64,000 bases of DNA, from the NCBI RefSeq assembly GCF_029227915.1, contig NC_079879.1:27346501-27410500 (forward strand), read 5' to 3'. Positions within the stretch are counted from its first letter, which is position 1. Each line of letters starts with the position of its first letter. The notes below the pieces were generated by a model that did no database searches, was not told the origin of the DNA, and was given only the letters and a program-made list of their open reading frames with translations. The position numbers were made by a program, and so were the translations under genes. The stretch is from Hydractinia symbiolongicarpus (lineage: Eukaryota > Cnidaria > Hydrozoa > Anthoathecata > Hydractiniidae). Of the stretch, positions 36,901 through 49,200 are shown piece after piece.

Positions 36901-39900
36901 TTAGTTTATGATTTTTAAAATAATGGGTGATTTGACACATTGATACATTCACACTGTAACTCAATCTGTTCCTACAATTTGTAGGAATTAATACCTTGTC
37001 CAATGCAATTTTGAATAAATATTCTTTCGCTTCTTCAAAAAAATCAGGAGGTATCTATAAATATCAAGGTAAAATAATACATAACGAACAATAATAAACA
37101 ACTGAAAAACCGAAATAACAAAAAACATCACAATATAAAAAGATCATCAATGTAACAAAATTTCACAACATTTTTTTCAACGTTTTTTTCAAAAAACAAA
37201 AGTATTTTCTATGAATTTTGAAATTTCCATAGCATAATACATTAAAGCAACAACACATAAAAAATCCAGACCTGAAAAACTTCTTTTGCATTCTCTATCA
37301 CAAATCTTACCAAGTCGGTAAAAGGTTCAACATTTTCGGTAAATTCTGATAAGCTATCCATTGGCTAGAATACACAAATTTACACTTAGTTCTATGCTTA
37401 TAACACAGAATTTTAATGCATTTACGACTTTCGCAACATTTTTGGAACTTTTTTACATTAATTATTTAAATACATTGTATTGTTTTATTATAGCTGGGAA
37501 AATGTTATGTAGATAAAAGAGGGACTTACGTGGAATCACAAAACCAAATTTAATTTAACAGCAAAGTGCCCTAACTGATTTCATAAAATAATAACAGAGA
37601 ACACATACGTTTAATGAATTTTTCGTATTACCTGTCTAGTGTAAACAATATTTGGTGCAAAAACAACCCCCAGATTGTAAGATGTCATTTTATTTGAAGT
37701 ATGCTCAGCAACAACAGAAAGAAGTTCAATAAGCTCCTTTAATAACAATCGACTCAAAGGAGGTAGCAAAAGAAACAAAAACTTCAATGTCTCTATCTTC
37801 CGGTTTTTCGCAGAAACGTTATCCATTTCTAAAAAGGCAAAAAAGATGTGAAAAGTATGCACAAAACAAACTTCATTTGTCACTGAATGACTACACTGAT
37901 TAAGCTATGCTGAATGTTGATAACATAAGATGAGTTATGGTGCAGTTAGGGTTAAATCTACTTTTTCTGTTTGTTGTTAGATTGCTTCTTTTGCTTATAC
38001 AGGGTAGAACATAAAATAAGGTACAAACAACGATCACCCAGATTTTTCAAACAAGGATTCTAAATTACTAAGTTTAGCACAGGTATGATCGCCAGATTTG
38101 TAAATGTTATGATATATATGAAAACCACCTTCTTGAACTGACAAGTCGAAGGAACATTTTGACATATATCTAATGTCATATTTTGCATTCTTAAAAATGA
38201 TATCGATGGCCTTCTTAAGATTGTAAAGATTTTGGACAGTTTCCATTTAGCAATTATGAAATCTGATTGATTTTTCTTTTATAAAATCCTTCTATTTATA
38301 TTTAGAAAGTGTTTCATCTATATATGGGGCACCGAAATATCAAAAAATAACAGGGTTGCCCTCACAACTGCTGGTGACAAGGGACAATAATAATTCTTAT
38401 GATCGTTCGATTTTCAAGCATAGTAAATGCACAATGTGTGAAGGTTTCTTCGGGAACATTTTTGGGTGGATGTTTTGCCAGTCAACACCTTGTTTTTTCA
38501 TTACAAGTCACAATTGCAAGCAACTGTTTTTATCTTCTAATTTTCCGCATTTTATCCGCTTACTTTAATTTAACTTTGAAAGAGGCTTTACTATACTGTC
38601 ACTGTAATTAAAAATAATTCATAAGTATTATTAATATTATAGAATTAAAAAATTAGTAGCTGATACTACCTCTTTATTTTTTTTCCAATCTAGCTAAACT
38701 ACAACCACTGACTAACCTTTGAGTTTACCTGCAAGTTGCTGGTAACAGTCATACAATTGTTTCGTAAGCAGTGGTTCAGGTAGTGCACCAAAAAATTGTT
38801 TTAAGATACCAGAGATGTCATGTGGATTGTATGTTGAGTCGTCACAATTCAAGTTAAGCTTACCACCTTTATTGAGAATGTGTTTTAATTCTTCCTGTCG
38901 TTTTTTATTTCCAGAAATACGAAATAGTCCCTCTGTTCCAGCATCTAAATGAAAAAAACATTTCGTAAAACAATTTAAACAAGAATTTTAAAGTCCTTCT
39001 TAAATCTAATAAAAATTGTATATAAATTGTAAGGTAGTTGACATACGTAATTTCAAATGATTAATCAGCTGGATAACAAATTCAACAGTACTTTCAGATA
39101 TCATTTGTCCAAAGACATGTGGTGTTTCTAAAATCAAAATAGAAACAGACCTAGAATTCATAGAGGTCATTTATGCTTGCATTAAAGACAAGTTTTTTGA
39201 GGAATATTTGAGTAGTTGCGTGATGATTCACACGTTCAAATCAAGTAACGCATGCAATGTAAAACGCACGTACAAAGGATGTTACACGTGCGATACGGGC
39301 TCCGAGGTTAATCTTTGTTGCCCATTTATTTTGCGGTAGAAAAGCGGGGGACGTTTTAAATCGTGAACCCCAAATACAATGATCGAGCGTCTATGTACAG
39401 GCCATTTCGGTGGAGGCGTGCGTTTGAACGTGCACGGCCCCACACACGTGTAGTTTTGTTTAGGAGTGCGATTCATCGCACGCGCAAAACGTGTCTGTAA
39501 TTAAAAATTATTGTATTTATAACAAGAACATTTATTAAATAAACCTTAAAAATAAACGATCATTCTTTTACTGAACTCTAAAAATAAACAATCATTCTTT
39601 TACTGAACTCACAATAGATCGCACAATTTAATTGCTACCATTTACCAGCTACCAGGCTATATTAAGGCTTTCCGAGTTTTATTTTAATGATTTTATAAAA
39701 AAATGCAACAGTATTTTAATCTTTGTAAGGTCGCCTTTTGAAGAATTTAAAAGAAATTCAGCATTATTTAAGTTAAAATAACTAAAAGATAATATCATTA
39801 ATAAGAAAAAAAACTTCTTTAATAACGAAATATTCTTTTAGATAATAATTTTTATGATTCATCGAAGGTTTATTAAATATTATTATTAGCGGCCGTTCGA

Positions 39901-42900
39901 CTTTCCGTAATTTAATTTAATTTAAATATCTGTTTGCCCCACAAGTAATAACAATAAATAACAAGTAATAATAATGCTTACGACTTCTTCGTATTCGGGT
40001 TGAAATTCCTTGCCGTACATTGTTGGAACTTGCACTTTGTATGTTCCTTACGCCAAAACAGCAGCCCCTGTGCAGTGTACAGGGGTAAAGGAAATGTTTT
40101 TGTAAAAAATTTTTTTTTTGATCGCACGCGCAGAATTTTTGAGGCGTGTGATCTACCGCACGCCTGCCTAAATTCTTACGAAATGGCCTGTATGTATAGC
40201 GACTCCCTCAATCTTAACTTCCTTTTCTACATGTCCGAAATAGTATGCATGACTATACTGTCATTTTCATAAATTTATTGTTTATTTTTCATGTCATCAC
40301 AAGCAAATAGTCAAATATATGCTTCGCTTGGGTTTCGTTTTTAAAATTGTTTGAACAAAAATAAAACTTAAATTAAATTTGGACCTGCTATGGTTTTTAA
40401 TTGTTTTGTGAAATGAAGAATTAAAGAACAATTAAATCCATGATAAAATGTCTGTTCCGCCTGTAAGTGCAGCTTTGCAAACTTGCTTTATCTGTGCTCC
40501 GTCGGCGTTCACCTCCACATTAGTTAAGAACCGCATGGCCGGGTTTCTTATGTAAGACCTGGTTACCAACGACGAAGGGGTCAGGCAAGAGAGATATTTA
40601 TGTCTACGTAGTTCTTTTAACTAATTCAGAAGTCGGTGAATTAGATAGGACGGTTATGAATAGGCTTGCTCTTCGATTAAAAGGACCAGAACTATTCAAT
40701 AATTCTGAGATTTAAATGTCCAACCAAGGCGGGAATGTGGCGGACATTTTGTCTGAAGAGTCTCCAAAAATTATTTTAAGGACTTCTATCGCATGCTACA
40801 AAATGGATTTTATAGGATGATTTTCAAAACTCAATATTTATTTTCAGGCTTATTTAATCACGCCTGAAACGATTTAGGCGTGTGCGTGCGATTGCACATC
40901 CTACTGAAAAGGCCCGTAAAGACAGTAAGGATCCCTTAAAATGCAAACATTGGATAGGGGACTCTTTATAGTATTTTTTTTAAATGTTTTCTAATTAAAT
41001 TTAGGAAATGTTTTTCCTAATATTCTTTAAAATGAGAATAAACTATTGGTAAACAGTTAGGCTTCAATTATAGATTTATATTTATCGTTATGAACATTAA
41101 TTTTTCAAATTTCCATGGAAAAAGGGGTACCGTTTGATGCCATAAAAGTGTAAATCAAGATACCTGACTAAATAAATTATGGCACAAAACTGGCACAGTC
41201 TTGAGTAATTTGGAGACATTTTCCCAAAAATGTTAAAATTTATGATGTCATGTTTACGATGGCACCGAAGGGTCACACTTCCATACAAAAAAATTGAGAC
41301 TTCTATTCAAAAAATTTAGACTTCTGTTTAAAAAAAAAAAATAAAAACTTCTATAAAAATAATTGAAATACCTATCATTGAAAAAAATGCAAACTTTCAT
41401 TCATAATAATTCCTGAAATACTTGTCATCAGATGAAAGTCAATTGGTGACAGAAACTATTGGTAAAAACGAAGGCAAGAATGTTATACACAGTGATGAAT
41501 TTGCTGAAATTTTGGAACAATTTAAATGTAAAACTGTAGTAACAGAATCAAATGTGAAATCAGTTATCATTGAGATAGCTTGCCAAGAACTTGTACAGAA
41601 AAGTCACATTATAGCCTCATGTTGGGAAGTTGCCTTTTCAGAGCTTAAAAAGAAGCCAGAATTTTCATCCATGGAGAATATTCAACCACAAAAAACGTTG
41701 AAGCCTTGTTCAAAAATGTCCATACAAGTACCAGTGCTGAACAAGACTAATTCAATTATTTAAACGGTATGGGTGAAGGGTCTCCTTTGGGTGAAGGGTC
41801 TCCTTAAGAGACAAGAGAGGAGTTGAATGTCCTCCACCATACCTTAGTTTAAAGGGGCGATTGTGGAAGTCCCATGAAATGCCACATAGTGATGGTGTCA
41901 CTTTAAAAAACACCCAGTCCGGTCTGTGAACGGTTGGCGCTAGGAAGGGCATCCAGCTGTAAAACAATGCCAAAACTCTTTATTAATAGCCGTAAGAATA
42001 GTTAATCAGACAAACTGCGTAAACGGGGCTGGAACTCTAAGGAGTGAAGGTGTCGCGCACGGTAGGACAGATGTCAGATGTGAGCATCGTCAGACCGTTA
42101 GCCAGCTATCACATCACAAGGTAGATAACACTAGGTTGAGGATGGCTAGTGTAAATGTTGGTACTCTGAGAGGTAGAGCAGGTGAAGTAGTTGAAATGTT
42201 AGAATGTAGATTTGTTGACATGTGTTGTGTTCAGGAAGTTAGGTGGAGAGGAGCTTCAGTGAGATTTATGGAAGGTAGGAAGGCAAGGTATAAGCTTTTT
42301 TGGATTGGTAATAGTGATGGATATGGAGGAGTTGGCATATTCGTTGCAGAGAAGTGGGTAGAAAAAGTAATAGATGTTATGCGTGTTAATAGTCGTATTA
42401 TAGTGATAAAGTTTTTGATAGGTAATAGGATTGTCACTTTTTTGTCAGTTTATGCTCCACAGTGTGGACTCAGTGAGGAAGATAAAGATAAGTTTTATGA
42501 TGAGTTAATAGCAGTCACATCAAAGTTTGGAGACACTGAACTTGTCATGGTGGGCGGCGACTTTAATGGTCATGTTGGGAAGTCATCTGAAGGTTATAGA
42601 GGTGTGCATGGAGGCTATGGATTTGGGAGCAGAAATAAGGAAGGGGAGAGATTGCTTGAGTTTGGAATGGCAACGGACATGGTGGTTTGCAACACATCAT
42701 TCAGTAAGAGACAGAGTAGGCTGATAACATATGAGTCAGGTGGTTGTAAGACACAGATAGATTACTTTTTGGTTAGAAAGTCAGACAAGAAAGTGGTGAA
42801 GGACGTGAAAGTTATATCGGGGGAAGAGTGTGTTTCCCAGCATAGGTTGCTGGTTTGTGATATTATCTTGAAGAGTGTCAGAGAAGCCAAGGGAAAGTAA

Positions 42901-45900
42901 AGGCCCCGTCGAAAAGTCTGGAAGCTGAAGGAAGAGATTGTAGCAAGACAATTTAGTGCAAAAGTTCAGCAGTTAGCCTACAATAGTCAATGTGATAGTG
43001 ACAATGTTGAAAGTACTTGGACTACTTTGAAGAATTGTCTTCTAGAAGCTTCTGATGATACCTGTGGGTGGACAAAAGGACCAGCTAGACATAGACAGAC
43101 CTGGTGGTGGAATAATGAGGTTGACCAGTGTATAAAGGAAAAGAGGAAACTTTGGAAAGAGTGGAAGTCAGGTGGTAGTAAAAATATTTACTTAGAAGCT
43201 AAGCGTCGAGCTCGTACAGCAGTGTGTAAGGCAAAATCAGAAGCAGAGAGAAACAGATTTGCAGATGTGTTAAGAAGGGAAGACCAGCGCAATGAGGTAT
43301 TCAAGATAGCAAAGCAAATGAAGAAGACTAATCAAGATATTGTAGGTGAGAAGTGTATACGTAATGATGAAGGTGTTTTGGCTAGCACAGAGGAGGAGAA
43401 AAGGGTAGCTTGGAAGAATCATTATCAGAGGTTGCTTAACACTGAGTTTGATTGGGACGAGGGTAATTTGTCTGATGATGATGTCGTAGAAGGGCCAGCC
43501 ATGCAGATCAAGACAGAATGGGTAGTGGAGGCTATTAGGAAAATGAAGATTGGCAAGGCTGCAGGAGTATCAGGTATTGTTGCAGAGATGGTAAAAGCAT
43601 CTGGATATATTGGAGTTAAGCTTATTACAAGTCTTGCTAACCAGATTATAAGGGATGGTGCTATTCCGAGTGAGTGGCAGTCGAGTGTAATAGTGAATTG
43701 TTTCAAGGGCAAGGGTGATGCATTAGAAAGGGGTAACTATAGAGGTTTGAAGTTGGTTGATCAAGTAATGAAAGTTATTGAAAGAGTGATTGATAAGTTA
43801 CTTAGAGAAAGAATTGATATAGATAAGATGCAATTTGGTTTTGTTCCAGGGCGTGGCACTACAGATGCAATATTTTTACTCAGACAGCTTCAGGAAAAGT
43901 ATTTAGGAAAGAAAAAGAATCTCTATTTTGCCTTTGTAGATTTAGAGAAGCTTTTGATAGAGTACCACGTAAAGTTATTTGGTGGGCTATGAGAAAAATA
44001 GGTGTGGATGAGTGGCTAGTTACGATGGTTCAGTCTATGTACAGCAATGCTAGAAGTCGTGTCAGGATTAACGATTCACTTATCACTTAGTGATGAATTT
44101 AGTGTAAATGTTGGTGTACATCAGGGTTCTGTACTTAGTCCTTTGTTGTTTATTCTAGTCTTAGAAGCGCTGTCGATGAATTTCAGAACAGGTTGTCCAT
44201 GGGAGTTATTGTATGCAGATGATTTGGTTCTCATAGCAGAGTCGATGGAAGAATTAGTTGAAAAGTTTGAGAAGTGGAAGAAAGGACTAGAAGAAAAAGG
44301 GCTGAAGGTAAACACAGCAAAGTCTAAAGTCATGATAAGTAGCATTGCAGCCAAGTGTGACCTTGTAGTTGGAAAGTGGCCTTGTGGAGTTTGCAGGAAA
44401 GGGGTTGGTAGTAACTCAATTTTTTGTCAGACTTGCAAGCATTGGGTACATAAGAAGTGCAGTAGTATTAGTGGAAGGTTAAGAGCTGGCATACAGTTTG
44501 TATGCAAACGTTGCAAAGGTGAGATTATAGAGAATGAAGTATTTCCAGCTTTAATGATGTACAACAGTGGCTCGTTAGAGATAGTTAAGAACTTCTGTTA
44601 CTTAGGTGATATGTTGGGCAGTGAAGGGGGTGTTGGAAGAAGTGTTACTTGCAGGATAGGTTCTGCTTGGAAAAAGTTTAGAGAGTTACTTCCTTTATTG
44701 ACTAGCAGAGTCCTGTCAATTGAGGTAAAAGGTAGGTTGTATGAGGCCTGTGTAAGAAGTGTTATGTTGTACGGTAGTGAGACATGGGCAGTGAAGCAGG
44801 AAGATCTTGACCGTTTAGAAAGGAATGATATGAGAATGGTTAGGTGGATGTGTAATGCCAGTCTGAGAGACAGAAAGAGTTCAGATGAGCTAAGAAGCAG
44901 GCTAAGTCTCTGTAGAATTAAAGATGTTATCCAGATAAGAAGATTGAATTGGCTGGGGCACTTGGAAAGAATGGAGGAGGATAATTGGGTAAGAAAGTGT
45001 AGAGACTTGATAGTTCCTGGGGCAAAGCCCAGAGGCAGACCGAGAAAGACTTGGCAGGAGGTTATAAGGACAGACTTGATAGAGAGGAAGTTGAGTTTAG
45101 ATCTAACACAGTCTAGATCAGATTGGAAGAGGGTCATTAATATACCCCGTCCAACCCATGCTAGCATGGAAAACGGACGTTAAGCCGAGAATGATGATGA
45201 TGATGATGATGATGATATGTGAGAGGTTTGGAAACCATTATGTTGAAAAAAATTATGAAGTTCATAACAGGCTCAGATAAAATGGTTGTTGATACAGTAG
45301 AAAAAATTTTCATGCGACCAGAATTGAATTTTACTTGTAGACCAGTAACTCACACATGCACACCAAGCTTAGAACTTCCTTCAACTTATAATAATTACTG
45401 CGAACTCAGTCAAGAATTCAGCAATATATTGCAGTCATCTGAATGGGAGATGGACATCATTTAAACTGATTTTGGATTCTTTCTATTTATTTATTATTTA
45501 TTTATTTAAAAATATTTATACAGGATGAGGACTTCAGTAATTTGCAAATTTGTACATAAATACAAAAAAACTGCTATCAATGTCCGTCCTGTCTGACAAT
45601 AAAAATGGAAAAAAGCAGTAAAAACAGTAAAAACAGCAAAAACAATAAAAACAAACAAAAAATTGATCAACTAGAAATGCAACAGTATGCATACAAGGTG
45701 TGAAGTGACTTCACATGGGAGCTAAATAAGACATAGGCATAGTTCAAAACATTATTCCCACTTAGCTAAACTTGAAGCAGACTGGACGGCACAGTGACTA
45801 AGATAGAAGCTGAGAGTGCACATCGCCCAATAGCTGGTATCGTCTATTAAGAGAGGTACCCTCTGAGCGCATTCATAAAAAAAGAGACATTTTATCGATT

Positions 45901-48223
45901 TTTCGAATTTCAATTGGCAGTGAATTATACAGTTTACCCCCTGCAAAATAGAAACTCTGCCGGGCGATTTCTAGTTTAACACGAGGTAACCTGACAATGC
46001 AGCCGTTATTTCGTGTGTCATTGTCATGGCTGACAAAATAATTGTCAAAATGTTCAGAGGTTAGTTCATTTAGTAGATTCTTGTTTTGTTGTTATATTTG
46101 AACTGACAGACAATAGAGTTTCCAGTATTCTGTTTTGTTAACACTTTTTTTATACAATTTTGGAGAGGGATTTTAGGTGCAATAAAAAACTTTGTATCGA
46201 TTTATTTTTATTGTGTTTTTTTATCAATTGTATGAATATCTAGGAAAATTGAAGAATGCCTAAAATTATGAAGGGGTCTGTTTCATACTTTGATATTAAA
46301 CAGGTAATACTAAATTTGGATTAAAAAAAACATTTAAACAGTTAACTATGTTCTATGAATACTGTTCGATCTTTGATTGTAAGTACATGTAGAGACGTAA
46401 CGCATCTGAAACAACATTAGGAAAGTCCCATCCATTTTGTTGCATCAAAGTTTGTGTAAACTCCTTGAACTTGGGGGAAACATGTTCAACTGTGTTGTGG
46501 GTAACGCAGGGATAAAATTGTTCAATCCTATCAGCATCTACGTTTATTAGGCAATCAGTGGCATGATACAAATGTGGCAAGTAATACATTACATCTGGTC
46601 TTCCACGAGGGCCAGAATTCCTACTCTTAGAAATAATGTGTGAATTCCACTCATCTTGAACAGTCTGCAACTCCTTGCAGATCAACGGCGTATGCGATCG
46701 ACTAACACAGGATCCGAACTTGTAAAAACATTTAGGTTGGTCATATATCTGAAAAATGATTTCCACCAACCAATGCGATCACGCTGTAAGGTAGACAAGT
46801 AGGACTCAATTTCTTTGATTTTCTGGGGAAGAGATAATACTAAAAAAGCCCAAGCTGTTTTGACTGTCAGTTGAACTATGTAAATAAACATGAATTGGCT
46901 CAATCAAAGAATGTTTGGTACTGTCATCTCCCTTGATCTGACTTGGTATGCCTTCCAATTCCTTGATTGAGTCTAAATAAAATTTTGCTATGATTTACAG
47001 GAGTTTATTGGAGGATCCCACTTCAAGCCAGTTTAATTTTCTCAAGAAGCCATCAATACAACCGTAGATCGAAACCCAAGAGGTTTCAATTTGTCATGAC
47101 CGTCAATGTGCCATGCGTAATTGGGCCCTTCGCGAAACATATTTGCGTCTGTGAAGTCGTCGCTTTTTTCGAAGAAACACTCCTTCGGGGTTTAACGATT
47201 TTATTATCAATCTTACGTCTTCGTGACGACAAATAATTGACCAGACAACACTGTTGCTCACATTCTACGATAACCTAAGATCGAACCACTACCATACATC
47301 TCCTGCTGGATTGCTTGACCAAGTTCCTGATTTGAATTACGCTTTTCCTCTACAGCTCTACGTTTCAAGCCATGCTGTCTGAGTTTTCGTTTAAGATTCG
47401 ATTAACTAATTTCAATCCTACGAACGTGTTTCAACAACCCAATTATTTCAGAATATGAAAAGCCTTTTACAAAATAGTCTCGGATGACATCCATCCTTCC
47501 TCTTCAGCTCTTACTCAGATCATCTCTATTTGGCTTGATCAAGAATTTTCAAGTTTCAAGAACTGTAGATAGTTTCAAATATTTATGAAAAAAATAAAAT
47601 GTGTTATAAAAGTTCCAAAAACAATTTGAAGAAGTTTTTATAAGTTTTTATAGAAGTTTCAAAATTTTTTGTAGAAGTTCCAAAAACGTTTCTAAAACCT
47701 TAAGAGATTTTATAAAAGTTTTAATTTTTTGTATGGAAGTTTCAATTTTTTGTATAGAAGTTTCAATTTTTTGTATGGAAGTGTTCTCCTTTACACAAGG
47801 GCTTACAAAAGTCAGAAAAATTATATAGCTTAGCAAATGTGACATAACATAAATTATCGTTACATATTTCTTAAAGGAAGAAAAACAAATCTATACACGG
47901 CCTGTCACAGTCAAACAGAATATATTGCATTATATAGATGAAACAACTTTTCCAAATTGGAATTCCATTAATAAAATAACCAGACAATTACCTTTTCTTG
48001 ATAAAAACTTGAACAATTTTTTAACTTGACTGTGACTTGTACTTCTATGGTTCTGCTTTCCAGCTTTATAACTTCCAAAAACCTTTAGTGATTGCTCTTC
48101 TAGCTCAACATTTTGTGCAACATATGCACAGTCTCCAAGGACCCGTAAGTCCTCCAAACTACTAAGTTCTAACAATCTTGTTAAACGCCTGACACACAAG
48201 GTAGAAAGAGGGTCTTCAGTCAT
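33941..48223 (-). CDS. ARHGAP19: ARHGAP19-type Rho GTPase-activating protein, about 772 aa
   Basis: Nine minus-strand exons: 47992-48223, 39047-39127, 38729-38944, 37632-37828, 37272-37364, 36995-37054, 35524-35688, 35238-35288 and 33941-35164, all GT-AG and in phase. Exon 1 (LSTLCVRRLTRLLEL) matches the segment before the GAP domain in ARHGAP19. The RhoGAP domain follows (about residues 80-245), with the arginine finger in EGLFRISGN, then LKQFFGALPEPLLT and NKMTSYNLGVVFAPNI. HTNEALMMLYTQMMEMPDG is another ARHGAP19-specific block. The last exon adds about 400 disordered residues with many Ser/Thr-Pro sites (CPSTP, NTPEC, STPGAR), so the protein is longer than the 494-residue human one. ARHGAP19 turns off RhoA during cell division; the TP sites suggest mitotic kinase control (inference). 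The start at 48223 may not be first: sequence upstream (IPFLEK) still aligns, so an earlier exon is possible. Intron 1 is 8.9 kb and full of transposons. Confidence 0.88.
39398..40190. mobile_element. Long GGCCTTTTC-family element, 793 bp
   Basis: Inverted ends CAGGCCATTTCG and CGAAATGGCCTG are flanked by the perfect 6-bp direct repeat TATGTA (39392-39397 and 40191-40196). GGCGTGCG and GCACGCG motifs near both ends tie it to the 7176 and 60867 copies. The interior is about 790 bases of AT-rich sequence with a small duplication at 39541-39608 (AAAATAAACRATCATTCTTT twice). It lies within ARHGAP19 intron 1. Confidence 0.82.
40441..40916 (+). pseudogene. Dispersed coding remnant, copy 2, with adjoining MITE end
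   Basis: 40441-40740 matches the minus strand of 3943-4190. Here the frame reads CKTWLP, then DIYVYVVLLT, MNRLALRLKGPELFNNSEI and a stop. Beyond it, 40850-40916 has GGCGTG motifs and ends TACTGAAAAGGCCCG, a diverged right terminus of the GGCCTTTTC MITE family; I could not find its left terminus. The same coding remnant therefore sits beside two different repeat families. Confidence 0.5.
41420..45464 (+). pseudogene. HECT-like repeat gene remnant split by an RTE insertion
   Basis: Two pieces flank the RTE element. 41420-41771 reads FAEILEQFKCKTVVTESNV then QELVQKSHIIASCWE, matching the segment before the C-terminal HECT-like lobe of a repetitive gene family common in cnidarians and fish (from memory). 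45216-45464 reads YVRGLETI, FITGSD, RPVTHTCTPSLELPSTYNNY and ends WEMDII, the HECT C-lobe with its HTC catalytic-cysteine motif. Closing the gap at the duplicated TATG gives an uninterrupted LFKRYVRGLE across the junction. The 5' piece is in a different frame, so there is also a frameshift. It is not functional as it stands. Confidence 0.72.
41772..45215 (+). mobile_element. RTE-clade retrotransposon with PHD finger, 3.44 kb, nearly intact
   Basis: An APE endonuclease frame runs 42136-42897 (NVGTLRG, CVQEVRWRG, GGDFNGHVG, QIDYFLV, SQHRLLVCD). The reverse transcriptase follows (KIGKAAGVSGIVAEMV, FVPGRGTTDAIFLLRQ, VHQGSVLSPLLF, catalytic YADD near 44212-44223). A C4HC3 PHD-type finger lies after the RT core (44383-44514: CGVC, CQTC, HKKC, CKRC), then the usual C-terminal segment (GRLYEACVRSVMLYGSETWA, WLGHLERM, GRPRKTW). 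Three lesions break the frame: a stop at 42898, a one-base loss near 43954 and a seven-base gain near 44085. The 3' end carries CATGGAAAACGGACG and an (ATG)n tail. The TATG duplication at 41768-41771 and 45216-45219 marks the insertion. The 5' leader has a 16-base tandem repeat (41772-41806). Confidence 0.9.
45479..46090 (-). mobile_element. 5'-truncated LINE tail, minus strand
   Basis: On the minus strand the right part reads LLNELTSEHFDNYF, IVRLPRVKLEIARQSFYF and GGKLYNSLPIEIRKI, the usual C-terminal end of CR1/Jockey-like reverse-transcriptase proteins. A 3' UTR follows and then an AAATA-type tail at 45479-45510. The rest of the element is absent. Confidence 0.75.
46353..47530 (-). pseudogene. 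Integrase-core (DDE) repeat gene, decayed
   Basis: Minus-strand pieces, in order: MDVIRDYFVKGFSYSEII (47500-47440), QHGLKRRAVEE, GSGSILGYRRM, then the integrase core start GPNYAWHIDGHDKLKPLGF and IYGCIDGFLRKLNWLEVGSS (47130-46985). The C-terminal SYLSTLQRDRIGWWKSFF and GRPDVMYYLPHLYHA lie at 46840-46560. This order matches a repetitive integrase-core family widespread in cnidarians and fish (from memory). There are stops and at least four frame changes. The last 138 codons, to the stop at 46353, are open. It lies on the same strand as ARHGAP19 within its first intron, but no splice join to that gene is needed. Confidence 0.78.
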
Positions 48224-49200
48224 CTTTGTTTTCTCTAAAAATGGTATCAAATATTTTGAGCAAGGGGTTGTTTTTTAGGAGAATTTAACCTATACAACCA
48301 GTAAGAACTTTAAAACTCTGAATACGTGCTTTCTGTAACACATGCAAACATCTCCCTTAGAATAATAGAATGTGTTGTTATTCAATCTAACATTATACTT
48401 TAGGCAGGTCAAAACCTGCAATAACATTAGCCTTCAACCCAAAGCAGTTTCAAAAGTAATTAATTATCAAACTTGAGAATCTGAGAACATGAATAGCTCC
48501 CCAAATAAAGTATGCTACCAGGAGCTGATTCAGGTCAATTTGGACATCAGTATACTGATTTTGGAGGCATTTAATTTGGGCGCTAAAAGAGACACGTAAT
48601 TTTAATCAGCTTGAGAATTGCTTTATTTCTTATTATAATCACACAGAAGATATATTTTCTTGAAGAAACTTTGTTCTATGCTAAAAAAGAAGACAATGCA
48701 TATGCTAAAACCATGCATTTTTGTTTTCCTATTATTGTAAATACAATGCTCTGCAATTCAAAATCATTGTTATCAGAAATACAACAGACACACAAACAAA
48801 ACAACTAAACCATCCACATAGATACATATGTAGCCTGTTTATTTTACGGAACTGGAACAACATGCAAACAAATTTTGTTTTGAAAAAAAGAAAAAGAAAC
48901 TTCGAACCAACTTAACAGAAAGCAAAATCGGTAATTAAAAGTTTTAAAAAATCACAAATTTTTTTGTGAGAAAAAAAAATACGTCTTCAAAGTGAAATCC
49001 TTTGAGGTGCATTATTTTTAAAGTTGTACACAATCTCATTTAATTGTTTATCCATGGTGCCATCGTTCATAAATTTTTTATTTTGACTAGGAATTATCAA
49101 CAGTCTTATAGACACATTTTGAATTTCCAATTTCCAGGTAAGGCTGTTTAAGCCAATCTGGAGACCCCTGCAAAGTCTTGAAAAAAATTTCAAGGGCTAT
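48224..49200. other. Upstream flank of the ARHGAP19-type gene
   Basis: This should hold the promoter or an additional 5' exon of the RhoGAP gene. The sequence TTTTTAG just upstream of the start could be an acceptor, in which case the first coding exon lies further right. No such exon was identified with confidence. Confidence 0.3.

Noticed and set aside
44598-45167. A 189-residue minus-strand frame
   Set aside because: It is antisense to the C-terminal part of the RTE reverse-transcriptase frame, which has clear motifs.
46353-46769. An intact 138-residue host gene
   Set aside because: It is the C-terminal end of a decayed integrase-core repeat gene that continues upstream with stops and frame changes.
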